From Thiotrichales bacterium (lineage in GTDB: Bacteria; Pseudomonadota; Gammaproteobacteria; Thiomicrospirales; Thiomicrospiraceae), in contig JAFGXP010000048.1 of assembly GCA_016936535.1 (NCBI GenBank), forward strand, positions 1 to 64,000: a DNA stretch of 64,000 bases, read 5' to 3'. Of this stretch, positions 25,751 through 34,654 are shown piece by piece (the first letter of the stretch is position 1; each line of letters opens with the position of its first letter). The notes beneath the pieces are model-generated. The model worked only from the letters and a program-made list of their open reading frames with translations, made no database searches and was not told the DNA's origin. The position numbers and the translations under genes were made by a program.

Positions 25751-26041
25751 ATGAGTGCCTTAACGTTACGTCTACCGGATAGTTTGGATCAACAAATTCG
25801 TGATTTGGCATCTGTTCAGCATATGTCGCTGTCGGATTTTGCGCGTACGGCTTTGGAAGTATACGTTAAACAGACGCAGCAAGAGCTGGCTTTGCAAGAG
25901 ATGGTTGCGGCAGCTCAGGCGATGCAAAGCCATCCTGAAATAGCCAAAGCGGTAGCGGAGTTAAATCAGGAATTATCGGTGACGGATGATGATTTGAATG
26001 CGCACTCTGTTCAAGAGCCTGAAACCGGATGGTGGAAATGA
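25751..26041 (+). CDS. Ribbon-helix-helix antitoxin-like protein
   Basis: This 96-residue protein has an N-terminal ribbon-helix-helix (LTLRLPDSLDQQIRDLA then SLSDFARTALEVYV), the DNA-binding fold of many antitoxins, and an acidic C-terminal tail ending ETGWWK that would contact the toxin. AGGAGG precedes the ATG. Its stop overlaps the MazF-like toxin start (ATGA), the usual arrangement of an antitoxin-toxin pair. Autoregulation at the AT-rich upstream region (imperfect dyad around 25700-25725) is likely for the family. Confidence 0.82.
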   Translation: MSALTLRLPDSLDQQIRDLASVQHMSLSDFARTALEVYVKQTQQELALQEMVAAAQAMQSHPEIAKAVAELNQELSVTDDDLNAHSVQEPETGWWK

Positions 26042-26385
26042 GTTTTGCCCGAGGCGATATTGTTTTAGCAAGGCTCAATCCTAATCAAGGAGCCGAAATC
26101 GGGAAAATCCGTCCGGTAATCGTTTTAACCCAAACCGCATTAATTGATGCAGGGTTACCGATGATTTTTGTTATCCCCCTTAGCACGCAATATTGGCCGG
26201 AACTCAAAGCACTACGCGTCGCCATTGCCCCACGAGAGCGCCTGCTCAAAACTTCTTACGCGGTTCTCGAACAAGCCCGTTCCATCGATAAAAGCCGAAT
26301 TGAGAATTCTGTCCTTACACGCCTGACTCAATCGGAGCTTAAAGAAGTCGAGTCGAAATTTTCGTTAATGGTCGGAGTCAATTAA
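26038..26385 (+). CDS. MazF/PemK-family toxin
   Basis: The 115-residue product starts MSFARGDIVLARLNPNQGAE, then GKIRPVIVLTQTALID, the hallmark of the MazF/PemK endoribonuclease fold, and ends in a helix, LTQSELKEVESKFSLMVG. Family members cut mRNA at short sequences when the antitoxin is lost. The ATG at 26038 overlaps the antitoxin stop. The pair sits between trpD and trpC, which suggests acquisition by transfer. Confidence 0.85.
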   Translation: MSFARGDIVLARLNPNQGAEIGKIRPVIVLTQTALIDAGLPMIFVIPLSTQYWPELKALRVAIAPRERLLKTSYAVLEQARSIDKSRIENSVLTRLTQSELKEVESKFSLMVGVN

Positions 26386-26488
26386 GATAATTACTGCGTG
26401 ATTACTTGATAGTTGAAAACGCCTATGTCTGTGGTTCAAATCCAAAGAATGCTAAACTACGCGCACATTAAAAATTAAGGTTTGAGAG

Positions 26489-27292
26489 ATGGTTAATACG
26501 CCGACGATTTTGAAGAAGATTATTTTGCGCAAGCTTGAAGAGATCCAAGAAGGCTGCGAGAAGATTTCTTTGCGTGAGATGAAACAGAAGGCACTGATGA
26601 TGAGCACCACGCCGACCAAAGGGTTTGCGGATGCTTTGCAGGCCAAGCTGGATGATGGTCAGTCGGCGGTGATTGCGGAAATCAAGAAGGCTTCGCCATC
26701 AAAAGGGGTGTTGCGCGAAAACTTCGATCCCGTTGAAATTGCGAAGAGCTATGAAGAACACGGCGCAGCCTGCTTGTCTGTTCTGACGGATAAAGATTTC
26801 TTCCAAGGCTCGAACGAGTATCTACAACAGGTGCGTGCAGCGGTCGATTTGCCGATTATTCGTAAAGACTTTATTGTTGACGATTATCAGGTTTATGAAG
26901 CGCGTGTCATCGGTGCGGATTGTATTTTATTGATTGCGGCAGCCATTGGCGATGCGCAGATGTATGAGTTAACGCAAACCGCATTGCAGTTGGGCATGGA
27001 TGTGTTGATCGAAGTGCACAATGAGGAAGAGTTAGATCGGGCCTTGCAGTTGCCGCTGCCAATGATTGGCATCAATAACCGCGATTTGCATTCTTTCGAC
27101 GTTGCTTTGGATACAACGCTGAAAATGCTGGATAAGATTCCGCAAGATCGAATCGTGGTCACTGAGTCGGGCATTCATTCGCCGGAAGATGTGGCCTTAA
27201 TGCGCAAACATCATGTAAATACCTTCTTGGTCGGCGAAACCTTTATGCGTGCTGAAAATCCAGGTCTTAAGCTAGCGGAGCTTTTTGCGTAA
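26489..27292 (+). CDS. trpC: Indole-3-glycerol phosphate synthase
   Basis: This TIM-barrel enzyme closes the indole ring from CdRP. The 267-residue monofunctional protein has the N-terminal helix [14 protein letters not shown], the catalytic [49 protein letters not shown] and [11 protein letters not shown]. It is not fused to TrpF. It now lies behind the toxin-antitoxin pair, so its expression may depend on a promoter in the 103 bases upstream or on read-through. Confidence 0.96.
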   Translation: MVNTPTILKKIILRKLEEIQEGCEKISLREMKQKALMMSTTPTKGFADALQAKLDDGQSAVIAEIKKASPSKGVLRENFDPVEIAKSYEEHGAACLSVLTDKDFFQGSNEYLQQVRAAVDLPIIRKDFIVDDYQVYEARVIGADCILLIAAAIGDAQMYELTQTALQLGMDVLIEVHNEEELDRALQLPLPMIGINNRDLHSFDVALDTTLKMLDKIPQDRIVVTESGIHSPEDVALMRKHHVNTFLVGETFMRAENPGLKLAELFA

Positions 27293-27664
27293 CACCTGCT
27301 TGATTTGTTTTTGGCCATTATTGGAGTGGCACTTTACGCCTAGTGTCTGAAACACTTTGTATTTCAATGGCTTATATTAGACAAGTTTTGGCTAATTTTT
27401 TTTGCACTAAAGGGCAAAATATCCTTGCCTTTTAGAGCAAAAAGAGAATAATACCGCTTTCCTTTTTCGCACAGAAACCTTCATTTTTGACTCTCCTCTC
27501 TGATACGAGTCGAAGGCAACAGATAGAAAAATGGTTAACACCTCACGTTGCAGTTTTGACGTGGCTGGGGTTCACGCAACTAGCCTTTGTTGCAGGAACT
27601 GATAATTAATCATTCATTCGATACGGCAAAATGCCGAGCGGATGTTTAATAAAGGTATGCCTTA
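27293..27664 (+). promoter_or_regulatory. Non-coding leader region of the spermidine operon
   Basis: These 372 bases contain no sizeable gene. A T- and A-rich stretch lies near 27380-27430. A hairpin at 27570-27599 has GTTC/GAAC outer and GCAAC/GTTGC inner arms around TAGCCTTT. CACGT (27544-27548) has a matching ACGTG (27560-27564). A 23-codon ATG frame at 27531 ends at 27602, within this structured part. GGCAAAATGCC lies near 27625. The whole may be a leader controlling speD. Confidence 0.35.
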
Positions 27665-28159
27665 ATGTCGCATTCAGAAAATATCCTGGTTACCAGTAAT
27701 AATCATTTTGAAGTGGTGGAAAAAACCACCTTGATTGACGATTCTTGGCCAACGCACGACCAAGCAATTAAAGACCAGACTCTAGACCATTTTATTTGTC
27801 GAGATGGTAAAGTATTCGCCGGTACGCATTTGATTATCGACCTGTGGGGGGCATCCAATCTGGATAACCTTCAGATTATGGAACAAGCCCTGCGTAAAGC
27901 GGTAAAAGAAGCCAAAGCCACCTTGCTGCATTTGCATCTGCATCACTTTACGCCAAATGGCGGTATCTCGGGTGTGGCGGTACTGGCAGAATCGCATATT
28001 TCAGTGCATTCTTGGCCAGAGCGGGACTATGCCGCATTTGATGTCTTTATGTGTGGGGATTCAGAGCCAGAAAAGGCAATTGACGTCTTGCGTGATGCGT
28101 TTCAGCCAAGTGAAGTTCAGGTGGATAGCCTGCTGCGCGGTCAGGTTGTCACGGTGTAA
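27665..28159 (+). CDS. speD: S-adenosylmethionine decarboxylase proenzyme
   Basis: This pyruvoyl enzyme makes decarboxylated AdoMet, the aminopropyl donor for spermidine. The 164-residue proenzyme has the self-cleavage region GGISGVAVLAESHISVHSWP, where cleavage before the Ser of LAES would create the pyruvoyl group, followed by AAFDVFMCG with the conserved Cys. The order speD-speE-ornithine decarboxylase gives a complete ornithine-to-spermidine route. Confidence 0.93.
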   Translation: MSHSENILVTSNNHFEVVEKTTLIDDSWPTHDQAIKDQTLDHFICRDGKVFAGTHLIIDLWGASNLDNLQIMEQALRKAVKEAKATLLHLHLHHFTPNGGISGVAVLAESHISVHSWPERDYAAFDVFMCGDSEPEKAIDVLRDAFQPSEVQVDSLLRGQVVTV

Positions 28160-28204
28160 TTGTTTCGTCGTGTCACTTAAGTGACACAATTGAAGGCATC
28201 GTTT

Positions 28205-29062
28205 ATGAGTACACTCTCTTATCTGGAAACCCTTTATCCGAGCTGGGGCCAACAGTTTTTAATGGACGAGGTGGTGTTTGAGGTGAAAACCGAACATCAG
28301 CACCTCGTGATTTTTAAGAATGCCCAGTGGGGCACGGTAATGGCTCTGGATGGGGTGATTCAAACCACCGAAAAAGATGAGTTTGTTTATCATGAAATGA
28401 TGGTCCACGTTCCGTTGCTGGCGCATGGCAATGCCAAAAAGGTATTGATCATTGGCGGCGGAGACGGTGGAATTTTGCGTGAAGTGCTCAAGCACCAATA
28501 TGTGGAGTCAGTGACTCAGGTTGAAATTGACCAGCAAGTGATTGATATGTGCATCACCTATTTGCCGAATCATTCGGCGGGTGCCTATAACAATCCCAAA
28601 GCCAATATTGTGATTGATGATGGCGTTGAATTTGTTAACCGTTGTACGGAAAAATTTGACGTGATTATTTCCGATTCAACCGATCCAATGGGTCCGGGAG
28701 AGGTGCTATTTACCTCGCGTTTCTACCAAGGTATTCAACAATCTTTGGCGGAAGGCGGTGTGTTCGTAGCGCAAAATGGCGTCAGTTTTTTACAAACTGG
28801 CGAAGTGGTTACCACGGCCAAGCGTTTAGGGTCTTTATTTCAGGACGTCCATTTCTACAGCAGCGCCATTCCAACCTATGTGGGAGGAATAATGTGTTTT
28901 GCTTGGGCTTCCGACAATCGAGCGCTTTTGAACGTGGATTTGGCTACCTTAGAGTCGCGTTTTGCCGCAGCCGGTTTACAAACGCGTTTTTATACACCGC
29001 AATTGCATAAAGGCAGTTTTGCCCTCCCGCAATACATTTTGGATGCTTTAAACAATGGTTGA
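28205..29062 (+). CDS. speE: Spermidine synthase
   Basis: This aminopropyltransferase combines putrescine with decarboxylated AdoMet. The start at 28205 ([18 protein letters not shown]) is preferred over an in-frame 28181 start because GAAGG lies about 10 bases before it; the product has 285 residues. Motifs are [18 protein letters not shown], the nucleotide site [17 protein letters not shown], and the catalytic [12 protein letters not shown]. The stop overlaps the decarboxylase start by eight bases, so the two are translationally coupled. Confidence 0.94.
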   Translation: MSTLSYLETLYPSWGQQFLMDEVVFEVKTEHQHLVIFKNAQWGTVMALDGVIQTTEKDEFVYHEMMVHVPLLAHGNAKKVLIIGGGDGGILREVLKHQYVESVTQVEIDQQVIDMCITYLPNHSAGAYNNPKANIVIDDGVEFVNRCTEKFDVIISDSTDPMGPGEVLFTSRFYQGIQQSLAEGGVFVAQNGVSFLQTGEVVTTAKRLGSLFQDVHFYSSAIPTYVGGIMCFAWASDNRALLNVDLATLESRFAAAGLQTRFYTPQLHKGSFALPQYILDALNNG

Positions 29063-30254
29063 ACAATCAATAGCTGAACAATTTGCCGAAGAGACGCACC
29101 CGGACGTCCTAGAACAATTTGACCGTGCCAGTTTGCAAGAACTGGTTGAAAAACATGAAACACCTTTTATGGTTCTGGATTTGGAAGAGATTGATTACCA
29201 ATACAAATCTCTGCAAGCCGCTTTGCCAGGTGTCAAACTGTTTTATGCTCTGAAATCCCTGTCACACCCAGAGCTGATTAAGCGTCTGAAAAGCTTGGGC
29301 TGCAACTTTGACTTGGCAACCATTGGTGAAGTCGAGCTGGTTGAATCGCTGGGCATTAAAGGCAATCAGTGTATCCACACTCACCCAATCAAAAAAGATC
29401 GTGAAATCAAACGTGCCTTGGAATTTGGTTGTACTCGCTTTGTTGTTGATAACTTTGAAGAGATGAAAAAGTTTTACAAGTATGCAGGGCAAGTGGAATT
29501 GATTATCCGCGTCAGTTTCCGCTCGAAACAAGCTGTGGTCGATTTGTCACGTAAGTTTGGCTGTACGCTTGAAGAGCTGCCTATTTTGGTAGAAATGGCT
29601 CAAACGAACGGGGTTTCGGTGGTCGGTTTATCGTTCCATGTAGGCTCGCAATCTTTGTCGCCAATCATGCAGGTCAATGCAATTCGTTCCAGTATTGCCG
29701 CTATGAAAGTGATGCACAACGTTAACTGGAAGTTCCTGGACATCGGTGGCAGTTTCCCAGTTTCTTACCAGGAAGAAGTGACTCCGATTGGCGAGTTCTG
29801 TGTACCGGTAATGGAGGCGCTGTCTGAGTTGCCAGAAGGCGTTGAAGTTTTCGCCGAACCAGGCCGTTTTATTTCGGCTCCTTCAATGATTGAAGTGGTG
29901 TCAATTGTCGGTAAAGCGAAGCGTGGTGCTCGTACTTGGTATTATTTGGACGATGGCGTTTATGGCGGTTTCAGCGGCCAGATGTTTGATCATGCAACCT
30001 ACCCAATTGCACCGCTTAAGCCCGTGGACCCAATGGGCGATTTCTTTCCATCGGTGTTGGCTGGTCCAACGTGTGATTCGATTGACGTGGTAGCAGAAGA
30101 CATCGAATTGCCAGAAATGGAAGTGGGCGATATTCTGATTGGTAAGCAGATGGGCGCTTATACGCTGGCCTCTGCAACCGAGTTCAACTACTATCCAAAA
30201 CCGAAAGTGGTGGTGGTCGAGGACATCTTCGACCCAGAAACAGAAGCTTTGTAA
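29055..30254 (+). CDS. Ornithine (or lysine/ornithine) decarboxylase, eukaryotic-type fold III
   Basis: This PLP enzyme of the alanine-racemase fold has 399 residues. The PLP Lys is Lys67 in LFYALKSLS; further marks are [27 protein letters not shown], and the C-terminal active site [13 protein letters not shown] with its catalytic Cys-Asp. It belongs to the group of eukaryotic ODC and bacterial lysine/ornithine decarboxylases, not to the large SpeC type. The speDE context argues for putrescine supply. Substrate preference cannot be read from the sequence alone. Confidence 0.88.
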   Translation: MVEQSIAEQFAEETHPDVLEQFDRASLQELVEKHETPFMVLDLEEIDYQYKSLQAALPGVKLFYALKSLSHPELIKRLKSLGCNFDLATIGEVELVESLGIKGNQCIHTHPIKKDREIKRALEFGCTRFVVDNFEEMKKFYKYAGQVELIIRVSFRSKQAVVDLSRKFGCTLEELPILVEMAQTNGVSVVGLSFHVGSQSLSPIMQVNAIRSSIAAMKVMHNVNWKFLDIGGSFPVSYQEEVTPIGEFCVPVMEALSELPEGVEVFAEPGRFISAPSMIEVVSIVGKAKRGARTWYYLDDGVYGGFSGQMFDHATYPIAPLKPVDPMGDFFPSVLAGPTCDSIDVVAEDIELPEMEVGDILIGKQMGAYTLASATEFNYYPKPKVVVVEDIFDPETEAL

Positions 30255-30263
30255 TTGTGACTG

Positions 30264-30289
30264 AAGGGTGCCGAAACGCACCCTTTTTT
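30264..30289 (+). terminator. Terminator after the spermidine operon
   Basis: GGGTGC (30266-30271) pairs with GCACCC (30278-30283) around CGAAAC, followed by six T. It lies only 20 bases before the next start codon. Confidence 0.88.
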
Positions 30290-30309
30290 ATAGCAAAGGA
30301 CGTTTAAAT

Positions 30310-30729
30310 ATGACAACTGTAGTGAAATGGGCTGGTGCGGGTATGGCCTTTGATGCCACAGCCAGTTCCGGGCATGCGGTGCGAATGGATGCCGCTCCAG
30401 AGGTTGGCGGTGAAAACACTGGGCCACGGCCGATGGAAATGCTGTTAATGGGTTTGGGTGGTTGCACGGGCATTGATGTGGTGATGATGCTGCAGAAAAT
30501 GGAGCAGAAGATCCAAGATGTACAGATTGAAATTGAATCGGAGCGCGCAGCGGAGATTCCCAAGGTGTACACCAAAATTCACGTGCATTTCAAAGTAATC
30601 GGCACGGATCTCAACCCACAAAAAGTCGAGCGTGCCGTTAATCTGTCGGCCGAAAAATACTGTTCGGTGTCCAAAATGTTGGAAAAAACCGCACAGATGA
30701 CGCACGATTTTGAAATTATCGAAGCATAA
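30310..30729 (+). CDS. OsmC-like protein
   Basis: This 139-residue OsmC/Ohr-fold protein belongs to a thiol-peroxidase-related family. It shows RPMEMLLMGLGGCTGIDVVMML with a Cys at the position of the first redox cysteine, and AVNLSAEKYCSVSKML with the second. The ATG at 30310 has an AAAGGA site; an earlier in-frame ATG lies within the preceding terminator and is rejected. It is a single-gene unit between two terminators. The substrate is unknown. Confidence 0.88.
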   Translation: MTTVVKWAGAGMAFDATASSGHAVRMDAAPEVGGENTGPRPMEMLLMGLGGCTGIDVVMMLQKMEQKIQDVQIEIESERAAEIPKVYTKIHVHFKVIGTDLNPQKVERAVNLSAEKYCSVSKMLEKTAQMTHDFEIIEA

Positions 30730-30762
30730 ACCCTCAGATTTTTTACGGCTTTGAGGTCTGAA

Positions 30763-30803
30763 AACCCCGCGCGAATACTTTTAAGGTTCTGCGGGGTTTT
30801 TTT
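30763..30803 (+). terminator. Terminator after the OsmC-like gene
   Basis: AACCCCGC (30763-30770) pairs with GCGGGGTT (30791-30798), enclosing 20 bases, followed by more T. The downstream neighbour is convergent. Confidence 0.82.
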
Positions 30804-30828
30804 ATGGCGTGACGGAACAGCAGAAAGG

Positions 30829-32079
30829 TTACTTTTTCTTTTTGGCGTTTTTCTTTGGCTTTTTCTTTTGAGCCTTGGCTTGCGCTTCTTTGGCGGCTTT
30901 TCGGGTGTAGTTGGCTTCTAAGCCGGCAATTTTACCAACCGGAATTGACTGTTGCAGATGGTATTCAATCCGTTCTAAGGCTTTAAGATCATGGCGCTCG
31001 ACCAGGTTAATCGAAATACCGACCTGTTGAGCTCGACCTGTGCGGCCGATACGATGGATGTAAATATCGCCACGATAAGGAAGGTCGTAGTTGATGACAT
31101 GGGTGATATTGAGCATATCGAGTCCCCGTGCGGCAACGTCGGTGGCGACCATCACTTTGATTTTGCCGGTTTTAAATTTGTGCATTTTTTCTAAGCGAAC
31201 GGCTTGGATAAAGTCACCATGCAGAACTTGAGCACTGATATTCTGCGACTGCAGATATTCGGTCAGTGCAATCGCCCGCTCTTTTTTATTACAAAACACA
31301 ATGGCGCTGGCGCAGCTTGCATCCTGCAGTAAATTCAGCAAGAGGGCGTTTTTGTGGACCAAATCGTTGGCTAAGTAGGTAATTTGTTGAATTTGGCTGG
31401 AGTGCTGATTGGGTGCTTCAATTTGGATTTCAACGGGTTCGTCAAGGATGTCTTCCGCAAATTTTCGGACGCCTGCACCGGATAGGGTGGCGGAAAAAAG
31501 CCCTGCTTGAAAATCACCGGGAATCGATTCTAAAAGGGTGCGAACGGTTGGACCCTGTCCCATGTCGAGCATGCGGTCGGCTTCGTCAATAATGAGCAAT
31601 TCAATGTAAGAGAGATTCACTTGATCTTCTTCCATCATTTTGGCCAAGCGGCCTGGCGTGGCGACCAGAATGTCCGTTGATTGGCGGAGCGTTTTGACTT
31701 GATTACCTTGGTTAAACCCGCCGGTAATCATGGCGCTGCGCACTTGGGTGTGCGCGGCCAGTGCCCGAACGCCTTGATGAATTTGCACCGCTAATTCGCG
31801 GGTAGGGGCCAAAATTAAAACGCGTGGGTGCACGGTGTGTTCGGGCTCATCGAGGAGATATTGCAGTGCCGGAATCACAAAAGCGGCTGTTTTACCGGTT
31901 CCGGTCGCCGCACCCGCAAGCACATCAACACGCTCGAGCATGGCGGGAATCGCTTGTGCTTGAATGGGCGTGGGTTTGTGATAGCCTTGCGCCGCGATGG
32001 CGGTGAGCAGTTCGGGTGCGAGGTCAAATTCTTCAAAAGTCATAGGGGTGTTTTCAGTTTCCGGTAGGGAGTCAATCAT
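30829..32079 (-). CDS. DEAD-box RNA helicase, SrmB-like
   Basis: This 416-residue ATP-dependent RNA helicase probably acts in ribosome assembly. Motifs in order are the Q motif (PTPIQAQAIP), ATGTGKTA, PTRELA, TPGRL, DEAD, SAT, the ATDVAARGLD segment and HRIGRTGRA. A Lys-rich tail (AKAQKKKPKKNAKKKK) follows the core, as in SrmB. The start at 32079 overlaps the ppnN stop by eight bases, suggesting coupling; a start at 32043 (MTFEEFDL) is the alternative that matches relatives better. Confidence 0.88.
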   Translation of the reverse strand: MIDSLPETENTPMTFEEFDLAPELLTAIAAQGYHKPTPIQAQAIPAMLERVDVLAGAATGTGKTAAFVIPALQYLLDEPEHTVHPRVLILAPTRELAVQIHQGVRALAAHTQVRSAMITGGFNQGNQVKTLRQSTDILVATPGRLAKMMEEDQVNLSYIELLIIDEADRMLDMGQGPTVRTLLESIPGDFQAGLFSATLSGAGVRKFAEDILDEPVEIQIEAPNQHSSQIQQITYLANDLVHKNALLLNLLQDASCASAIVFCNKKERAIALTEYLQSQNISAQVLHGDFIQAVRLEKMHKFKTGKIKVMVATDVAARGLDMLNITHVINYDLPYRGDIYIHRIGRTGRAQQVGISINLVERHDLKALERIEYHLQQSIPVGKIAGLEANYTRKAAKEAQAKAQKKKPKKNAKKKK

Positions 32080-33448
32080 GGTGCACTATTGTATAACAGG
32101 GGTTGTAATCACTGGCGTTGAGTTTCATGCGTTTTTGCCCAACAAATTTTTGTAGTAGCTTGTCCATGGCTCGCATAATTTCTTTGTCGCCGCGGATGCG
32201 GAATGGGCCATGCTCTTCAATTTGACGGATGCCATCTGCCTTCACATTGCCTGCCACGATGCCAGAGAAGGCTTTACGTAGCTGACTGGCGAGTTGATAA
32301 GAGGATTGGTTTTTATGGAGGTTGAGATTGGCCATGTTTTCGTGGGTGGGAATAAACGGTTGCTGTTGATCCAGTTCTAGGGTTAAACGCCAGTTGAAAT
32401 AGTAGGCGTCGCTGGAGGCTTTACGATCTTGACGCACGGTCTCCATGGCGTATTTTAATTTGGTAGCCACATCGCGCGGATGGTCAATAATCACTTCGAG
32501 TAAGGCGCAGGCTTCGGTGCCGAGCGTATCGCCGATAAATTCCAGCACGGCATTAAAGTAGTCGCGACTGGCCGCATTGCCGGTAAGCACAACGGGCAGC
32601 GGAATCCCCTGGTTTTCCGGATGCAGTAAGATGCTTAGAAGATAGAGCAGCTCTTCCATGGTGCCCGCGCCGCCGGGGAAAATAATAATACCGTGACCAA
32701 GGCGCACGAACGCTTCAAGTCGTTTTTCAATGTCGGGCATGATGCACAGCTCGGTGACAAAGGCATTGGGGGCTTCGGCGGCAATAATTCCGGGTTCACT
32801 GATACCGATATAGCGCCCTTTTTTATAACGCTGTTTTCCATGTCCAAGCAGTGCGCCTTTCATGGGGCCTTTCATAATACCCGGCCCGCATCCTGTACAA
32901 ATATCTAGGTTACGTAAGCCCAGTTCATAGCCCAGATGCTTGCTGTATTGATACTCCTCTTCCGGAATCGAGTGGCCGCCCCAGCACACGACAATATTGG
33001 GTGGGGTATCGGCTTTGAGTAATTGAGCATTGCGCGCCAGATGAAAAATCGCATTTGTAATCCCGTGGCTGCGGTTCAAATCAAACTGCCCGCTTTCGAG
33101 CACATCGTTTTGTGCGTAGATGAGATCGCGAATGACGGCATAGAGATGTTCTTTTAAACCGACGATAAGTTGGTTATCGACAAAGGCGTGTCTTGGTGCA
33201 TTTTGAATGATAATTTGCACACCGCGCCCTTTGGCACTGACCTTGATGGCAAATTGCTGGTACTTTTTGAGCAACGCCAAGCCGTTATCCTCATCGGATC
33301 CGGTATTAAGCACCGCTAGGGCGCATTGTCGTAGCAGTTCATTTAAACCGGTGTGGCTGGCATCGCACAGTTGTTCTGCTTCTTGATAAGAGAGGATTTG
33401 TAGCGATCCTTCAGGACGGATAATCACTTCGGAAATGTCGGTATTCAT
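32072..33448 (-). CDS. ppnN: Pyrimidine/purine nucleotide 5'-monophosphate nucleosidase
   Basis: The 458-residue protein matches PpnN (YgdH), which cleaves nucleoside monophosphates to base and ribose-5-phosphate and is controlled by ppGpp. The central LOG-type Rossmann core shows VVCWGGHSIPEEEYQYS, CTGCGPGIMKGPMKGALLGH and the FPGGAGTMEELLYLLSI motif (PGGxGTxxE). Extended N- and C-terminal domains distinguish it from short LOG proteins. It is upstream of, and overlaps, the helicase gene. Confidence 0.92.
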   Translation of the reverse strand: MNTDISEVIIRPEGSLQILSYQEAEQLCDASHTGLNELLRQCALAVLNTGSDEDNGLALLKKYQQFAIKVSAKGRGVQIIIQNAPRHAFVDNQLIVGLKEHLYAVIRDLIYAQNDVLESGQFDLNRSHGITNAIFHLARNAQLLKADTPPNIVVCWGGHSIPEEEYQYSKHLGYELGLRNLDICTGCGPGIMKGPMKGALLGHGKQRYKKGRYIGISEPGIIAAEAPNAFVTELCIMPDIEKRLEAFVRLGHGIIIFPGGAGTMEELLYLLSILLHPENQGIPLPVVLTGNAASRDYFNAVLEFIGDTLGTEACALLEVIIDHPRDVATKLKYAMETVRQDRKASSDAYYFNWRLTLELDQQQPFIPTHENMANLNLHKNQSSYQLASQLRKAFSGIVAGNVKADGIRQIEEHGPFRIRGDKEIMRAMDKLLQKFVGQKRMKLNASDYNPCYTIVHHD

Positions 33449-33543
33449 AGACCCTTTGACTCGGTGTGCATTTAAAGTGGATTTAAGGCTTTTTTTTGCG
33501 TAATCTTGTGCGCGTTAGTTTAGCGTAGTTTACGGAGAAAAAA

Positions 33544-34647
33544 ATGAGTCAGCGGCGACCTTACGAAGAAGGTTTTTTGGTCATCCTTCTGTTATTGGCG
33601 ATTGTTGGCCTGATTTGGTTATTCAATCCGTTTTTAGAGGCGTTGTTTTTTGCCATGATTATCGCGACGGCCAGTTATCCTTATTACCGGATGTTGCAGC
33701 AGCATTTTGGTTATTCGAAAGCCATGGCATCGGGGGTGATGAGTGGTTTGATTTTTGTTGGGGTAATTGCACCGGTTGCGTATTTGTTGGTCGAAATTAG
33801 CCTGCAGGTTGGGCAGTTATATTCGCAAGCACAAGGGTGGTTGGGCCAGCAAACTCCAGAGTCTTTAGCAGCGCTTAACGCCTCTTTGATTGCTTATCTC
33901 CCAGTCAGTGAAACCACCCAACTGGAGTTGTTGGCGCAGTTAAAAGAGAATTCGCAACGTATCCTGAGCTTTGTTCAGAAAGCCACACTTTTTTTGTTGG
34001 AAGGGGTGCTTGGCACAACGTCTTCGTTTATTACCTTTCTGGGCTTGTCGGTTTTTGCCTTGTTTTTCTTTTATCGTGATGGGCATTCAATTGCCGATCA
34101 TTTAAAAGTGCTTTCGCCGCTGGAAAATCGTTATGACCAGATGATTATGCAGCGATTTTCCAGTCTTTCCAGCGTGTTGACCTTGAGTGTTTTGAGTATT
34201 GCCATCTTACAGGGTGTTTCGTTTGCCATTTTGGCTTGGATTTTAGGTTTACCTGGGATGTTTATTGGCATGGCGATTGCCGTGACCTCTTTTATTCCGA
34301 TTGTGGGCGCGGCTCTGGTTTGGATTCCGTTGGTCATCTACACGCTGATTCAGGGCGATTATCTTAGTGCGATTTTATTAACCTTTTGGGGTGTGGTCAT
34401 TACCGGATTTGTGATTGATAACATTGTGCGTCCCATCTTAATTAAGCGTTTAACTCGCGTAGTGGGCGGTGGGGAACAGCAATTGGCTGTGGCTAATCAC
34501 ACCTTAATCACGGTGCTTTCAACCTTTGCCGGTTTGATTCATTTTGGCGTGATTGGTCTCTTTTTTGGGCCGGTAATCGCGGCCATGGCCATTACCATTT
34601 TTGATGTTTATGAAGAGATGCATACCGAAGGCTTAGATCGGACTTAG
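33544..34647 (+). CDS. AI-2E/PerM-family membrane permease
   Basis: This 367-residue membrane protein has paired hydrophobic helices at the start (about 12-30 and 33-50), a further pair near 60-85, a hydrophilic segment, and a C-terminal block of four to five helices with SFIPIVGAALVWIPLVIY and the ending HFGVIGLFFGPVIAAMAITIFDVY. This is the AI-2E transporter family (PerM/YdiK), with varied substrates. It is divergent from ppnN. The gluQ gene converges on it with a gap of 7 bases. Confidence 0.88.
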   Translation: MSQRRPYEEGFLVILLLLAIVGLIWLFNPFLEALFFAMIIATASYPYYRMLQQHFGYSKAMASGVMSGLIFVGVIAPVAYLLVEISLQVGQLYSQAQGWLGQQTPESLAALNASLIAYLPVSETTQLELLAQLKENSQRILSFVQKATLFLLEGVLGTTSSFITFLGLSVFALFFFYRDGHSIADHLKVLSPLENRYDQMIMQRFSSLSSVLTLSVLSIAILQGVSFAILAWILGLPGMFIGMAIAVTSFIPIVGAALVWIPLVIYTLIQGDYLSAILLTFWGVVITGFVIDNIVRPILIKRLTRVVGGGEQQLAVANHTLITVLSTFAGLIHFGVIGLFFGPVIAAMAITIFDVYEEMHTEGLDRT

Positions 34648-34654
34648 CGAGCGT

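Noticed and set aside
25751-26385. Larger mobile element around the toxin-antitoxin pair
   Set aside because: No transposase, integrase or flanking repeat is visible within the trpD-trpC interval.
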